The notes below the pieces were generated by a model. The model searched no databases. It saw nothing but the letters and a program-made list of their open reading frames with translations, and was not told the origin of the DNA. A DNA stretch of 64,000 nt from Amanita rubescens (Eukaryota > Basidiomycota > Agaricomycetes > Agaricales > Amanitaceae). The position numbers were made by a program, and so were the translations under genes. This document shows positions 24,662 to 36,192 of this stretch, one piece after another (position 1 is the first letter of the stretch; each line of letters begins with the position of its first letter). The stretch spans positions 496,001 through 560,000 of the forward strand of contig WION01000003.1 in assembly GCA_015039365.1 (NCBI GenBank), given 5' to 3'.

Positions 24662-25597
24662 CCTCACCGTTAGCAATCCCGGAGACTTCACTGAACGGTC
24701 GGTTGATCTGATGTCGACAACTACCACGACATCATAACGCACTCGTGTCTTATATGACTGGGTTATTACGACAAGCTGACATTAAAATCATTAGACCGTT
24801 GTGCCGAAATAGTTCACTAGCCTGAGTACAGGTAATGGTTCAGGGCTAGACGTTTCTTTCGGTCTAACCGTTTATACGTGTACCTTCCTTCAACTTCACG
24901 GTCAAAAAGTGGATACGGATCTAGACAATCGGGACAAGCGATAAAAGCAATTGAGAAGAATTAATTTTCGCCATCGTACACGGAAAACACCCTCAATTAT
25001 TCAATGGCAAATGAACGATAAGTTCTTTGCCGAGTTTTGAGAAGTCTGCCACAATATCGTAATGTCCAAGATTCCAGATGGCTGGAACGAAGATATTTCA
25101 GCATATTAATTGTCGCGTCTGTATGATCCGACGAAGGACCATATTACTATGTGCACCACCGATGTTCTCGTGCTTTTTTACGTGCCAAATAGTGGTACCT
25201 GGGATCTATGCGAACCGAAAGTAGTATCAATCAGTTGTCAACGTACCCAGGACGTCGACGGAATTCTCGTGTACAAGAGAAGCATCTCAACTTGAGGTTT
25301 TGTAGTCTGCTTGCGCACGCTGATCACTATTGTAATGACATGGAAGATTGTGTTGTTTGATCGCCGATAACGTGTCGACAGGGTTAGACACATCATCACG
25401 ACGAGCCGTATCAGAAGAAGCACCATATCCCTGACACTATCGCTCTAGCCTCCAAGCATTTAGGTAAAAACGGTGGCGCGTACGCTCTTCTCAGCTCTAT
25501 TTTGGTCGTCTGTGCAGTCCAGAGTCATAACCAGTTGAACTACAGAAATGTTTAAACCTACGACTATGACATGACATTGCCAAGCAGGACCTTTTAA
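24662..25597. other. Gene-poor spacer between the two tRNA-Ser genes
   Basis: About 940 bp without a convincing gene. Only short frames without family resemblance or splice-supported extension are present. I saw no long terminal repeat, inverted repeat, or duplicated tRNA flank that would mark a transposon. Confidence 0.5.
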
Positions 25598-25679
25598 GGC
25601 GCTATAGCCAAGTGGTTACGGCGACAGATTAGAAATCTGTTCCTCTTTGAGGGCGCAGGTTCGAATCCTGCTGGCGTCG
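25598..25679 (+). tRNA. tRNA-Ser (anticodon AGA), copy 2
   Basis: Base-for-base the same 82 nt as the gene at 24569-24650, including the wobble pairs in the acceptor stem and the long variable arm. The flanking DNA differs (upstream ends cctttta, downstream begins ttcatttttt), so only the tRNA body is duplicated or kept identical. Confidence 0.96.
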
Positions 25680-25684
25680 GTTCA

Positions 25685-25690
25685 TTTTTT
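25685..25690 (+). terminator. Pol III oligo-T terminator of tRNA-Ser copy 2
   Basis: Six T residues begin six bases after the tRNA end; enough for Pol III termination. Confidence 0.75.
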
Positions 25691-25788
25691 ACCCGGTCCG
25701 GCCATCAATAATATATATATAACAATTGATAGTCCATTTGAACATGCACGTAGATATAAATGATATGAAAACCCAACTACAGAGAAAC

Positions 25789-27147
25789 CTATCGGGGCAG
25801 GTTGGTGATTCCTAGGCTTTGCAAAAAGTCCTGAGGATCGTGTGAGCACAGTATCCCTTGGGGCAATGCACGACTTACCTGTATTTGTTGGGCGGAGGCC
25901 GGACAGGCGAAGCTCACCGAATTTGACACTACAGGTGAGGCCACAAAGAAAAGGATCTCCAATCCGAGCTTAATTAAAATCCGTGAATCACGTATCCTTG
26001 AAATCACGAATAAGAAAAATGCCTCACAGTGATTTTATAGGTAACTGTGATGTCACTTCGTGTAGTCCCATACACGCCACACTTCTCGGCCAGACTGGTC
26101 AATATTTGGTAGTTCGGGTCGACTGATGCGTTATAATCGAGCGCGAAAGGGAATGATATGTTAGTTTGTTGGTTAGATCGAAAAACAATGTTGTTCAATT
26201 GCCCGCCTCCGAGTTGGGTATTGTTGATAGGGTAAAAAATCTTGAAGGCGGTCAGAAACTATCGGAAGGCAATAAACGTGTGACATACTTGTGCCTTGAT
26301 CGTTTTGAATGAAACTGAGAAATAGTTGGGGTTTGCAACTCTATGACAATGAATAAGTAATAAGAAGGCCGTTTTTCACAATGGATTCATACGAAATGTT
26401 AACTCCTAGATTGATGGTCATTTGTTTTCCCTGAGCATTTATTTGGAGCTGCTCGCGGTTAGATTACTGCCCATTTTCAAGTATGATGACATACCGGATT
26501 GCTGGAAGAGAGGCTAACGTTGCCAACGCTGACATTGGGAGGTCGTATCCACTAACTTGTGTGTGAGCGCTTCAATTAATCACGTAGCAAAATCACAATT
26601 ACCAGAGCCAGAGTAAGCAGAACACTAAGTATCAAAAACACCAGTGTCATGAGAGTGCAACAGCACATTCGCCCTATGCAGTGACCTCTACTGCCCTGTA
26701 GTTATGAGGGTTAGCATCGTCATCGTTCAATCTAGGAATCAATGATACCTTCGCCCATAGATTTCCTCTATTCCCGTAGCGATAGTCTTTTATCCCTCGC
26801 AATGTCCTACGACAAAGTATTGGATCGTATACAAAGGTAATCCAGGTGCAATGCACTCACTTTCCTGGGTGAGGCGTAAACTCCCCTTGCTCAAAGCCAC
26901 TGCTGCTCCTGCGTACTGGTTCCACTTTTAACCCATGTTCTGAACGGACATCAGCTTCCCGCTGCCTCGGAGGGTAGCTCCCGTCGTTCAATGGACTCGA
27001 ATACGGAGCAGCGCCCTCATAATTGTTGTGTTCATCGCGATTCGTCAAATAAGGATTAAAGTTAGCTATTGAGTCCGAGTAGTGGTGTTGTTCAAAGGAG
27101 TCCTGCCTATTGTGGTTCTTCGCGGAGTACGGATCGTGGTACGCCAT
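25789..27147 (-). CDS. LEA-2-like single-pass membrane protein
   Basis: Probably a fungal membrane protein with an extracytoplasmic LEA-2 (water-stress/hypersensitive-response type) beta-sandwich. From the ATG at 27147 (MAYHDPYSAKNHNRQDSFEQ) a disordered Tyr/Asn/Pro-rich cytoplasmic region of roughly 100 residues leads to a Cys-rich pre-membrane segment (RMCCC) and a transmembrane helix, LMTLVFLILSVLLTLAL (about 26650). The C-terminal domain has GKQMTINLGVNISVANPNYF, then QTNISFPFALDYNAS, DITVTYKITV and a late hydrophobic strand, with a stop at 25789-25791. The Cys cluster just before the helix could be palmitoylated. Function is unproven; similar proteins are widespread in basidiomycetes but poorly studied. 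Six or so short introns were placed by frame. Confidence 0.72.
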
Positions 27148-27359
27148 ACTGCAAGTAGTTGGGATGAAAGATATGAAGACGAGGTCTAACAGGGTCTAAC
27201 ACACCTGCTGCGCACGAGGGGTGACACAGCCTGAACCAAAGTGCTGTACTCGCCTATTCTTGTCCAGCTCCACCATTGGTACACAGATTCTTTTATGATT
27301 AAGCAGTCACATTTCTAAGTACGTGATAACCAACTACTATTGTTACCAGCTTTTTCCAA

Positions 27360-29014
27360 TTAGCGAATACTTCTACCATTTCCAGCGCCATTACGAATAC
27401 CTGCATTAGTTGTATTTGATGGGCGCTGTGGGTTTCCCTGTGGCGCCGGTTGAAAAGTCCGTCGATTATTCGAGGTTGGCACATGTTTATCCGAGGAAGC
27501 AAGGAATCGATTCGTTGTGATCTGAGAGATATTTTGATCGGTCGCATTGGACTGATATGTTCCCGTCCCTCTTGGCGGTCGGAGATGCTGCGGTGTCGGC
27601 GGTGGTCCCATGGATGCCAGTCTCTTTGTCTCTTGATCCGTGACCCCTTGGAAGTTTGATGGATTGACAAGATTTATGCTTTGATTGGAAGCCACGGTGT
27701 GCCTAGTATTCACTGGTTTAAATCGGGACAAAGGTCGCGAGGTTGCTGCAAAGCTTTGTGGAACATTGTGTGCAGACGACGTTTCAGGATGCCGCGAGTT
27801 TTGCGTATATTGAGTCCGCCGTTGATAAGCCAGAGGTGCCGCCTGCGCGCGGGACAGCGGGGGAGGTTTATATTGAAGTGCTGATGATCCTTGGTAGCTG
27901 TATTGTCTACGCAAGCGTTCGATCTACAATACGGCTGCCAGAAATGAAGACACACTTGGAAAGTTGTTCTTTTGCTGTGGTCTCCAAGGCAGAATCACAT
28001 GCGTTAGGCCTGGGCCCTTGACTATCAGAGAAGCCATTCCTCGACATTTGTTGTGGGGAAAAAGTAAACCTTTCTGGACCAGCAGGGTTTAGCATACAAC
28101 GGGAGCTAGAAATCGCCCTTGAGATCGGCGTTCCTCCATCGAACCTAATGTGCGTCAGTAACCTCGCTTCCTTAATAACTGAACGAAGCACTGATGTGAA
28201 TCGTTCCACGGCCTTTTTCCGTTTGAGTTAATATCTTCCGATGGTCCCTGATCATCATCTTCCGCATTGATGAAATGTGTTTGACTCTGGGAAGTTCCAT
28301 TCCTCAGTTCTTCATTGAATCTGCGATGCATGAGCGCATTGAATTCGAAGTAGCCAGGTCAAGATGGCCAAAACAGTACTTCTTAAGTTCCAAATTTTCA
28401 GTTTTTAGGCGGTCAATGACCACGCGCTGTTGCTGGCACCGCAACCTCAATGACATGATTTGTGCTGCCATCATCTCTTGCTGAAACTGGCAAGGCATAT
28501 TAGCTTTTGAAGAAACACGTTTAAAAGTTGGAACCTTGATGGAGTAAGTAACTGCATCCAATGCCGATGGAACCGGACGAAACCACTCGGACATCGGTGC
28601 TTCCATCTATGAATGCATGATTCCATGAGCATTGATCGAAGACGAGAGGAATTGGAAACCTCTTTTTGGAGAGGGGCAAGCTGAATGTCATGAGCGCCAC
28701 ACTGTGTACAACTTTGATTGGGACCTGGTACCGTAAGACGGAGAATCGGGTAACGTGTTGGCTCTTTGCTCACTCAGATGATTATTGCAAAGAATATGGC
28801 CGCATTCGGTTAACCAGAAAGGGATTGTAGGACCAGCCTTTGATAGAAAAGGGAGGAGACATTTGGCACAGCAAATAGTGTCCCAAAGGTCGAAGTCAGC
28901 GCTAGCATCGGAGAGAGATGACATGAAGGAACAGAAAATGCTACGTAAACTCTGATCAACTTTCCACTCTCGCCTCGTGTCTTTGTGCCGTTTTATCTTG
29001 CGGGCGGCGTCCAT
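27360..29014 (-). CDS. Hei10/Zip3/RNF212-like RING protein, probable meiotic E3 ligase
   Basis: Members of this family are SUMO or ubiquitin ligases that mark crossover sites on the synaptonemal complex. After the ATG at 29014 and a basic/Ser leader, the RING reads CCAKCLLPF, LTECGHILCNNHL, then across an intron QSCTQCGAHDIQLAPLQ. The next segment, MSEWFRPVPSALDAVTYSIK, joins FQQEMMAAQIMSLRLRC, which is similar to Hei10, and continues as coiled coil (VVIDRLKTENLELKKY). The long C-terminal half is disordered and rich in Ser, Pro, Gln and Asn, ending RNGAGNGRSIR with a stop at 27360-27362. Internal exon joins between 27.9 and 28.3 kb are less certain. It is divergent from the JmjC gene (145 bp). 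Alternative: another RING-coiled-coil protein of unknown role. Confidence 0.7.
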
Positions 29015-29159
29015 TGATTCGATTTGATTTAATCATTTGATGATGGAAGATAAGTCCAAAGAAATGCCTGGATAAGCGCCCAGTACTTAGTTATAGCCAT
29101 CTGCACCGCCTGGCGCTGTCACCTCTTCCCCTCCCGACCGCCCACTTCCCTGCTCCCCA

Positions 29160-32100
29160 ATGGAGAAGCATAGGCAGGAATTGATACAACAGAAACGATT
29201 CTGGGGCGACTCTACACCGGGAGATGGTGCTAAATCTGGCAAGCTAATCAATGGGCTAGTCGATCACTGCCTGGCGACCTATAATGCTGCTGGAGCGCAG
29301 CTTAATGTCCCCACGTTGAACCCCTCCCCACTCATCTCCGCTAAACCCAATTCGATATCAGCCCTGGGATGGTCGATCAACAAACTCGTTGCCTCTTACC
29401 CGAATTTCAAACCCGCCCGCCGTATCTCCGTTTTCAGTAAGGCGGCTCTGAACCCCACTGAGCTCGAGAAATACGATAAAGAAGGTATTCCCGTCATAAT
29501 CGAGAATTTCCATAAGAACTCTCGCTGGCCCGATGAATTCAATTTGCAGTGGTTCCAGACTAATGGCCCCCCTAGTGGGTGACAGCTTATCCGTTGATAT
29601 ATGCGCGATTAAACTTATATATATCCAGAAGTCAGCGTTCGTAATGTCATCGATGGGTCAGATAAACAAATCCCCACATCAGACTTCATTGAGAAATGCC
29701 GCACTGCATCGTCTTTCGTAACCGAACAAGGTGTGCCTAACCCCGCTTTGACGATTAGTTATAACGACTTCTTAAGAGCAAGAACGACTATATGGAAAGG
29801 ATGTGGAATGCCCCCAAAAGTGGCGGGAAGCGCTGAGCCAATTCGGGATTCCGAAATGTTTGCTGCCGGGAACCATGCATGACTTGCTAGCCAATCAACC
29901 ATCTAAGGTTTTCCTGCGTGGCTCTATTATGTTCTCTGATTTTGATTAATGCACATAACAGGGCCGCGTCGAGACTTTGATGTGCTACCTGGGAATCGGT
30001 GACACCTTTACGCCCTTCCACAAAGACCTTTGCGCTTCCTCAGGGCAAAACCTCATGTGCTACACGGAGAATAATGGATCATCTTTATGGTTCATGACCG
30101 CAACTAAGGATGTCTTCAAGGCCACAGCCTATTTCCATTCAATTAATAATGAAGTGGATCATGAAAACCGCTTCATCGGACTTGACCAGCTCTCCAAAGC
30201 TCCTTTTACAGTGTACGTCGCAGAACAAAAACTGGGTGACCTTGTACTCGTCCCATCAAGAAGTTGTCACCAAGTGATCAATCGGGGTGGTATAACAGTC
30301 AAAACATCTTGGTCAAGAATGTCTCTCGATGGGTTGATTGCGGCCTACTATCATGAATTACCTATTTACCAAAGGTCGGTGTGATTTCACGTTTCTTTGA
30401 AGCCACTTGATAGAAGTGTTCGTAAGGGTTTGCCGACCAGAGACGTACCGTATCAAGCACACCATATACCACACGCTTTTGAATAACATTGAGAAACTGA
30501 AACACGGAGGCCAAAGTGAGCAGCGACTGCGGGCTACAAGTACAAGATCAGCAAATGCGCCGGGTGAATCATTGTCACTGAGCCGAAAGCGACCATTGCT
30601 CAGTCTTCAACTGTTACTGGGAGCCTACGATGACATCCTCTCGGACGAGGCCTACAATACCAAGGATGCTAATAAAACACCCATTGTTCTGCATACGCCC
30701 ACCCAACCATCATCGACATCGGAGGATACCGACGACCGTATAACGTGCGACTTTTGCAGCGCTGATATATTCCAGAGCTTTTTGGAATGTCGCGTTTGTG
30801 TCAAAAAACCAGGCGAAGTCACACCTGGTTATGGCTGCGTGGTGTGCCCTCGCTGTTATGTCGACGGTAGGACATGTCGATGTGGCACCATGAATCCCGC
30901 ACAATGCAGGCCGTTTGATGATCTTCTGAAGGTCCGCGACGAAGCTATTGAGGTGCTAAAGAGATACAATGTGAAACTGCCAATCAAGCCTTTGGCAAAA
31001 GAAGACTTAAGCGCAGGTGTATTCGCCGCTGCTTGTATAAAAAATCATACCAAGGACCCGAATGCAAGTTCTCCTTTCCCAAGTCGAGGTAGATATTTGT
31101 TAACAACTTTATAGGTGATCACAACATGTGATAGCCAAGCAGATACGCATGAGATTCGGACATACGACAGCCTCTACTGTGCTAGTTGTCGGAAAACGTG
31201 TTGCTTCTGGCATATCCTTAATGAATGCGATACCCACGCTGTCGATGCATTAATTAGGTTCGAGGCCGATCAACAGCTATACCACAAGACATACCATGAC
31301 GGTGACCGGCCGCGCATAAGTAAACAAGATATATCAAAATTTGCAGAATCTGTCAAGCGTGGTTATCGCCCCGACCTAGAATTTCAACGATATCACCTCA
31401 CAGCATTCCACAGGAAGAGTCTACCTGCAAGTCAATATGTTCGACCCGGTTATTACGATGAAGGCTGGGTAAGAAATATTAATATTTTTGTTGGCACTGG
31501 GCGCCTCTGACATTTGACTTAACAGTACTCCACTGATCAGATTCCTTCCCCCGAGAAACCTGCCTCGGAACCCATTCCTCCTTCAAGCTCGGACAGCGAA
31601 CGCCAAGCAAATCCAGATCCTCTACTGACCGGCCAAGAAGTTTCGGTTGAGAAGCCTGCCCAGGAGAGTCGGAAACGGAAACGCTGGGTGCTTGACTACA
31701 TCGAGATACCTTTGCCGCCGACTCGCAAGAATAAACGTGGAAGTAAAGTGAATTCGCAAGCTAGGCCAGTGGTCGACAAACGCGCTTCACCACCTGCACC
31801 GGAGGGCAATGATAATGCCCTGAAATTAAGGGATAGTGATGACGCTGCTATGGGACAACCTGCTGATACAATCAGCCCTGTGGAACAGCAAGATAACCTC
31901 TCAGCCCAAGCTTCTTTCGACATGGAAGTTGATGAGTGCGGAGATGACCGCCAGTCTAGAGGGCAGGATGATGATAGCCTCTCGGAAGTTAGAGCAAATG
32001 AAAGTGGGGCGGGAGAGCGATCCGAAGGTTCTCGCGCACCTGAAGGCTGGAGTGAGAGAGTCGGGACGCGGAAGCCAGGGCCAAGAACGAGAACAGCGAA

Positions 32101-33976
32101 AGAGAGTCCTCGCAAGCAAACCCCAACCCGTACGAGGAAATTGGTTTCCAGAAAAGAACCGCGAATACCTTCTCGTACCGGTAATGTCACAGACCAGCCA
32201 AATTCCGAGCATATGCTAGAAGAGGAATTGTCCGATCCCCCCACTGAATCTCCAGTGATGACGTCTGGTCCCTGCGGGGCCTCAGTCGAGCCACAGTCGA
32301 CTGATGACTCCGATACCGCTGTAGCTGAGTCGGATGGACATCTTAGAATAGCAACAACTTCCGCAGTCAAACTTCCGGGGACATCCTCTGGGATTCCAAG
32401 ACGGGCATTATCCGAAGAGTCGCCATCGAGCCCGTCGAGTTCCAGCCTTACGAGACGGAAGGAGAGCAGTAGGGATGTTGCCGGTGGGAAGAAGAAATTA
32501 GCAACAGCATCTGGGATGCGGCGTACAGTGTCGAGCTCTACAACTGGGAGTGCTGACGAGGAACCCGTTACGCCGCGTACTAAGAGAACCAAGATTGGCA
32601 AGTCCCCTTCTGCAACCAAATCACAGCGTCGTGCGCGGGTCGAACCGCGGGAGGACAGTCAAGAACCAAACTGTGCTCCTTCAGTGGCAGAGGCTTTGAA
32701 TACTGCTTGGACTGCGAATAACAACACCTCGCCGATCAGCAAGACGAGAAGGAATTCTCATACTCAGGTCGCAAGGGATATCAATGCTCCCGTCCAAGTG
32801 CATGGTTCTACAAGCCACCAGGAAGAGCGGCGACAACCTTCTCTTAATTCACAGGAGAAGGAAGAATATGAGAAAAGGATTCACGACCTAGAGTCGCGCT
32901 TGGCTGCTGTCGAAGCTAGAGATCCTAAACCGATGGATCAAATGTTTGATGTGTTTGTTCGACGAATGAAGGAGGCTGTAAGTGTAATCCTGCAGATCGT
33001 GACGCTTATGGTTAACACTGCTATTACATTAGATCCCCCCTCCGATGTCCCCTCAAGTTTATGTGACGCCGATAGCTGTCGGATCGGACTGTAACGGTAA
33101 CTAACTTTCGTGCGGTTCAATCCTGATTTATTAAACCAATTTCTCAGCCCCCTTCTTTGTACCCACTGAACCATATGGTTACCGGGGAAATCACGTAGGG
33201 GCCTCTAATTTTCGTTCTCGTGAACCTCCAAGGTTCCCTTCTCACCAGGCAAATACATATTGGCAATTCTCCCATCACAATAATACAAGGACAGGGTACG
33301 GAAATAGGACGCAGAACGTGCACCACCCCAACACTGGCCATTACAATCGGGGGCAGGGTTTCCGTGGTGGGGGATTCCAGCGAGGGCGTCGGCCAGGATA
33401 TGGTGATTATCACAACCGAGAAAGGAATAATGTAGCCCTTGAGCTGAGCCAACGGAGATATCCCTCTCATTGGCCCACGGGGCCAAGCGATGTTTACCGG
33501 CACTCCGGCGATACGCCTTCCGAGGTTGGATCCAACGATCAGCATCAACATGGAGGAGACACGATGAACGAACCGGATGAGGCACACCAGGAGCATACGA
33601 GAGAGTCATCCCCATACGAACCAGTGGCTGAAACGCCTGCCAGCCCCGAAAATTTGAATGCTGGGAGTGACTATGGTGAAGGTAGCCGGGGTGCGAGCCG
33701 CTCAATGAATCCACTTCGACGTGAGTACAGCGTCACTGTCGTGAAATCTTCTTTTACTCGATGAAATGAAATGCGTGCATAGCTGAATCGGACGAGCACC
33801 ACTGGGAAGATACCTACGACCAGGACAACAGAGTTGGTGATGTAAATAATAAGGGGGATGATCAGACGCGCTCCGGTGCCGTGCTCAGTAAGAATTTCCG
33901 TTCCCCGTTATCGAAGAACCTATATCTGATCTATGGAACCCAAGATCAAATCGATGTTGTTAACCCTTGGACATGA
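29160..33976 (+). CDS. Large JmjC-domain protein with Cys-rich module and RG-rich tail
   Basis: Probably a nuclear 2-oxoglutarate/Fe(II) oxygenase of the histone demethylase type. From MEKHRQELIQQKRFWGD an N-terminal domain leads to ISVRNVIDGS-like sequence and the JmjC core: GRVETLMCYLGIGDTFTPFH with HKD (the metal-binding HxD), LMCYTENNGSSLWFMTA, and the distal histidine in VPSRSCHQVINRGG. A Cys-rich region follows (CDFCSAD, CRVCVKK, CVVCPRCYVDGRTCRCG) and another with CASCRKTCCFWH. Then comes a long disordered Arg/Ser/Pro region, a short coiled coil (RIHDLESRLAAVEARD) and an RG/RGG tail (HYNRGQGFRGGGFQRGRRPG). The stop is at 33974-33976. A small exon between about 33032 and 33095 (IPPPMSPQVYVTPIAV) is needed to keep the frame. 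Catalytic residues look intact; the substrate is unknown. Confidence 0.85.
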
Positions 33977-34213
33977 TGAAATAAATCTGTACTACAAACC
34001 GTTACCTCTGTTGCTGTCGATCGCTTTGTAAAGTTTATGCGTTGTTACATCATGTGTAACTTGTAATATTGGGTATGAATCCATTGTAAAAGGAACGAAG
34101 GCCACAAAAGAAATCCTAGCAGAAATAGAGATTACGCAAGTGGTACGAGATGTAAAGTCATAATCAAGGGAGGGAAGGAGCACAGCACGGGAAAACAACA
34201 CCACAAGGATATC

Positions 34214-36099
34214 CTAACATCGACAAGTCAAAATTCGCCATAAACTTGGTTTTGGTGACATATTCATGTCGTCATGACCATGGTAATCGGCACCTTGTGA
34301 AATGCCTGCGGCCTTGACATTACTGACAGCGGGAGGTACAGCAGACGGTATCATGGGAGAAGCGCGGCTGTAGTGTGGTTGTGCGAAGGCATCATCGTCA
34401 GCAACGCCTGCGTTAGCATATGGATGATGCGCACTAATGCGCTGGGCGGAGATTGGAATGTTAATTTGAGCAACGTCGGTCCGAGGTGTAGCCTGACTTC
34501 CGGCACCAGGGGTGAGTGCTGCTGGAATCTTGCGTTGTTTTGAACCATGTCGTACAAGCGCTGGCGACGGTGGGACCACGTTGGCACCACCTTGTGATCT
34601 TCGGCGGTCATCGCGTGGATCTCGCCTGCGATCAGGGGTAAGGGCCGCACTTTGTGCTTGTGAACCCTGGTGCTAATGCTTCTGATTAAGCCTGTATGAG
34701 ATTGCCATAATATGAACACAAACCAGGGATGCTTCCCAGCCACAGCCGCCTGGGGGCAATTTGTCAGCAAATGATCACAAGTTAGAGCAAGCTTCGGAAT
34801 ACCATTGAGCAGGTTCCAATCGTATATCCCGTCCTCCACATCCCCATTGTTCTTCAAAATCTTGACAAAGAGTTCACGCAAAAATTCATAGTCGGGAGCC
34901 TCTTCAAATCCAAGTTTTCGAACATAATTTAGGTAGATGCCAAATTCCTCTGACGAAGACCCTATTAGCATCGCCTGCGCTGCGTTAGAAAGTCACGGTA
35001 CCAGGGTGGCCATCGCATAGCTCTTTGATAGCAGTTGTTTGCTTCTTTTCCCCGATTTTCTCGTACTTCTGTTTGTTAGTAGCTGCTTTGAGCCCTTGCC
35101 ATGGTAAACTGCCCCGTAGGAAATACATGAATACATGGCCCAAAGCTTCTAGGTCATCTCTCCGAGATTGTTCTACAGAAATGACACAAGTCAAAGCAAG
35201 AAGGTGGCTGACGTCAAGGCGGTACCTCTTCCCAGATGAGTGTTGATACTCATATAACGGGCCGTTCCACTAAGGCTCTTTCGTTCGCGGTAAGGTATAT
35301 GCTGGCCGGTCCTCGGATCGCGATACTGCTTAGCCATTCCAAAATCAACAACATGTATAACTAACGGATGAAAAATTTAATTATCACCAACGTGGGTGGG
35401 ACAACCTGCGGCACGTACCATTTGACGCCTTTGTCCCAGGCCGGCCAATGAGAAAGTTGTCAGGTTTGATATCACGGTATATCAGGTTCTTTTCGTGAAT
35501 TGTTTGAACCCGAGTGATCTAGAGGAGCGTATAAGAACCTGCGCGGCAGCGCATTTAGTCTGCCCACCATCTGTCGAGCAGCCATGCAGACAGTCTTGAC
35601 AGAGAACTTGCGTCCACACATGTCGAAAAGGTCTTCTAGACTAGGCCCAAGAAGATCTATAACAAGAATGTTGTGTAAACCTTCTTGTCCAAAATGGTAT
35701 ATTTTGGGGATGCCAGCTACACAACGACGAAGGTTGTAATCAAGGACACAAGGAAACTAGGCAGGTCACTGACGACACCCTGTTAAAATGCGGTATGAAC
35801 GACATTCATCACGTAATTGTGGAGCTTCTGCCTTTCGCGGTTCCTGCGATAGCGTGGTGATGAGGCGAAGAATAGCAACACGTGTCACGAAGTGGAGCGA
35901 CGCACAAACTTGATGGCGACAGTCTGAGAGTTGAGTAGATTTGTACCTAGAAAAAGGTAAGAAATCGAGAAAGTAATGAGTCGAGGGGAGTACCTTCGAA
36001 GATGACGCCAAAAGAGCCTTCGCCTATCTTCCTTCCTACACGATAATGAACGCCGACGATATTTGTGATGGATGAGGTGGAATGGGAATGAGAGGCCAT
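34214..36099 (-). CDS. YCK1: Casein kinase 1, Yck1/Yck2 type
   Basis: Serine/threonine kinase of the membrane-bound CK1 group, acting in nutrient signalling, endocytosis and morphogenesis. The start [20 protein letters not shown] is followed by the Gly loop [26 protein letters not shown], and [17 protein letters not shown]. Later come [20 protein letters not shown], the catalytic loop [12 protein letters not shown], the DFG motif near 35345, [20 protein letters not shown], and [21 protein letters not shown] Ser/Pro/His-rich tail ends [13 protein letters not shown] with a stop at 34214-34216. The final Cys-Arg-Cys could be palmitoylated, as the CC end of yeast Yck2 is. There are many introns of about 50 nt. 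The start is 93 bp downstream of the upstream monooxygenase's stop codon, on the same strand. Confidence 0.92.
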
Positions 36100-36192
36100 G
36101 GTAAGAAGAAGAAGGGAGGGACGAGGCCCCTGCGGGCAGTCGAGAGTAGAGTGTTGCTTCAAATCCAACTCCGCCCAAATAAGACGTGCTAT

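Noticed and set aside
24569..25679. Retrotransposon insertion next to tRNA genes
   Set aside because: No long terminal repeats, target duplications or reverse transcriptase remnants are visible between or beside the tRNAs.
31696..32619. 307-codon open frame on the minus strand
   Set aside because: It lies exactly opposite the disordered Ser/Pro/Arg region of the JmjC gene; low-complexity coding DNA often leaves the reverse frame open. It shows no family motif.
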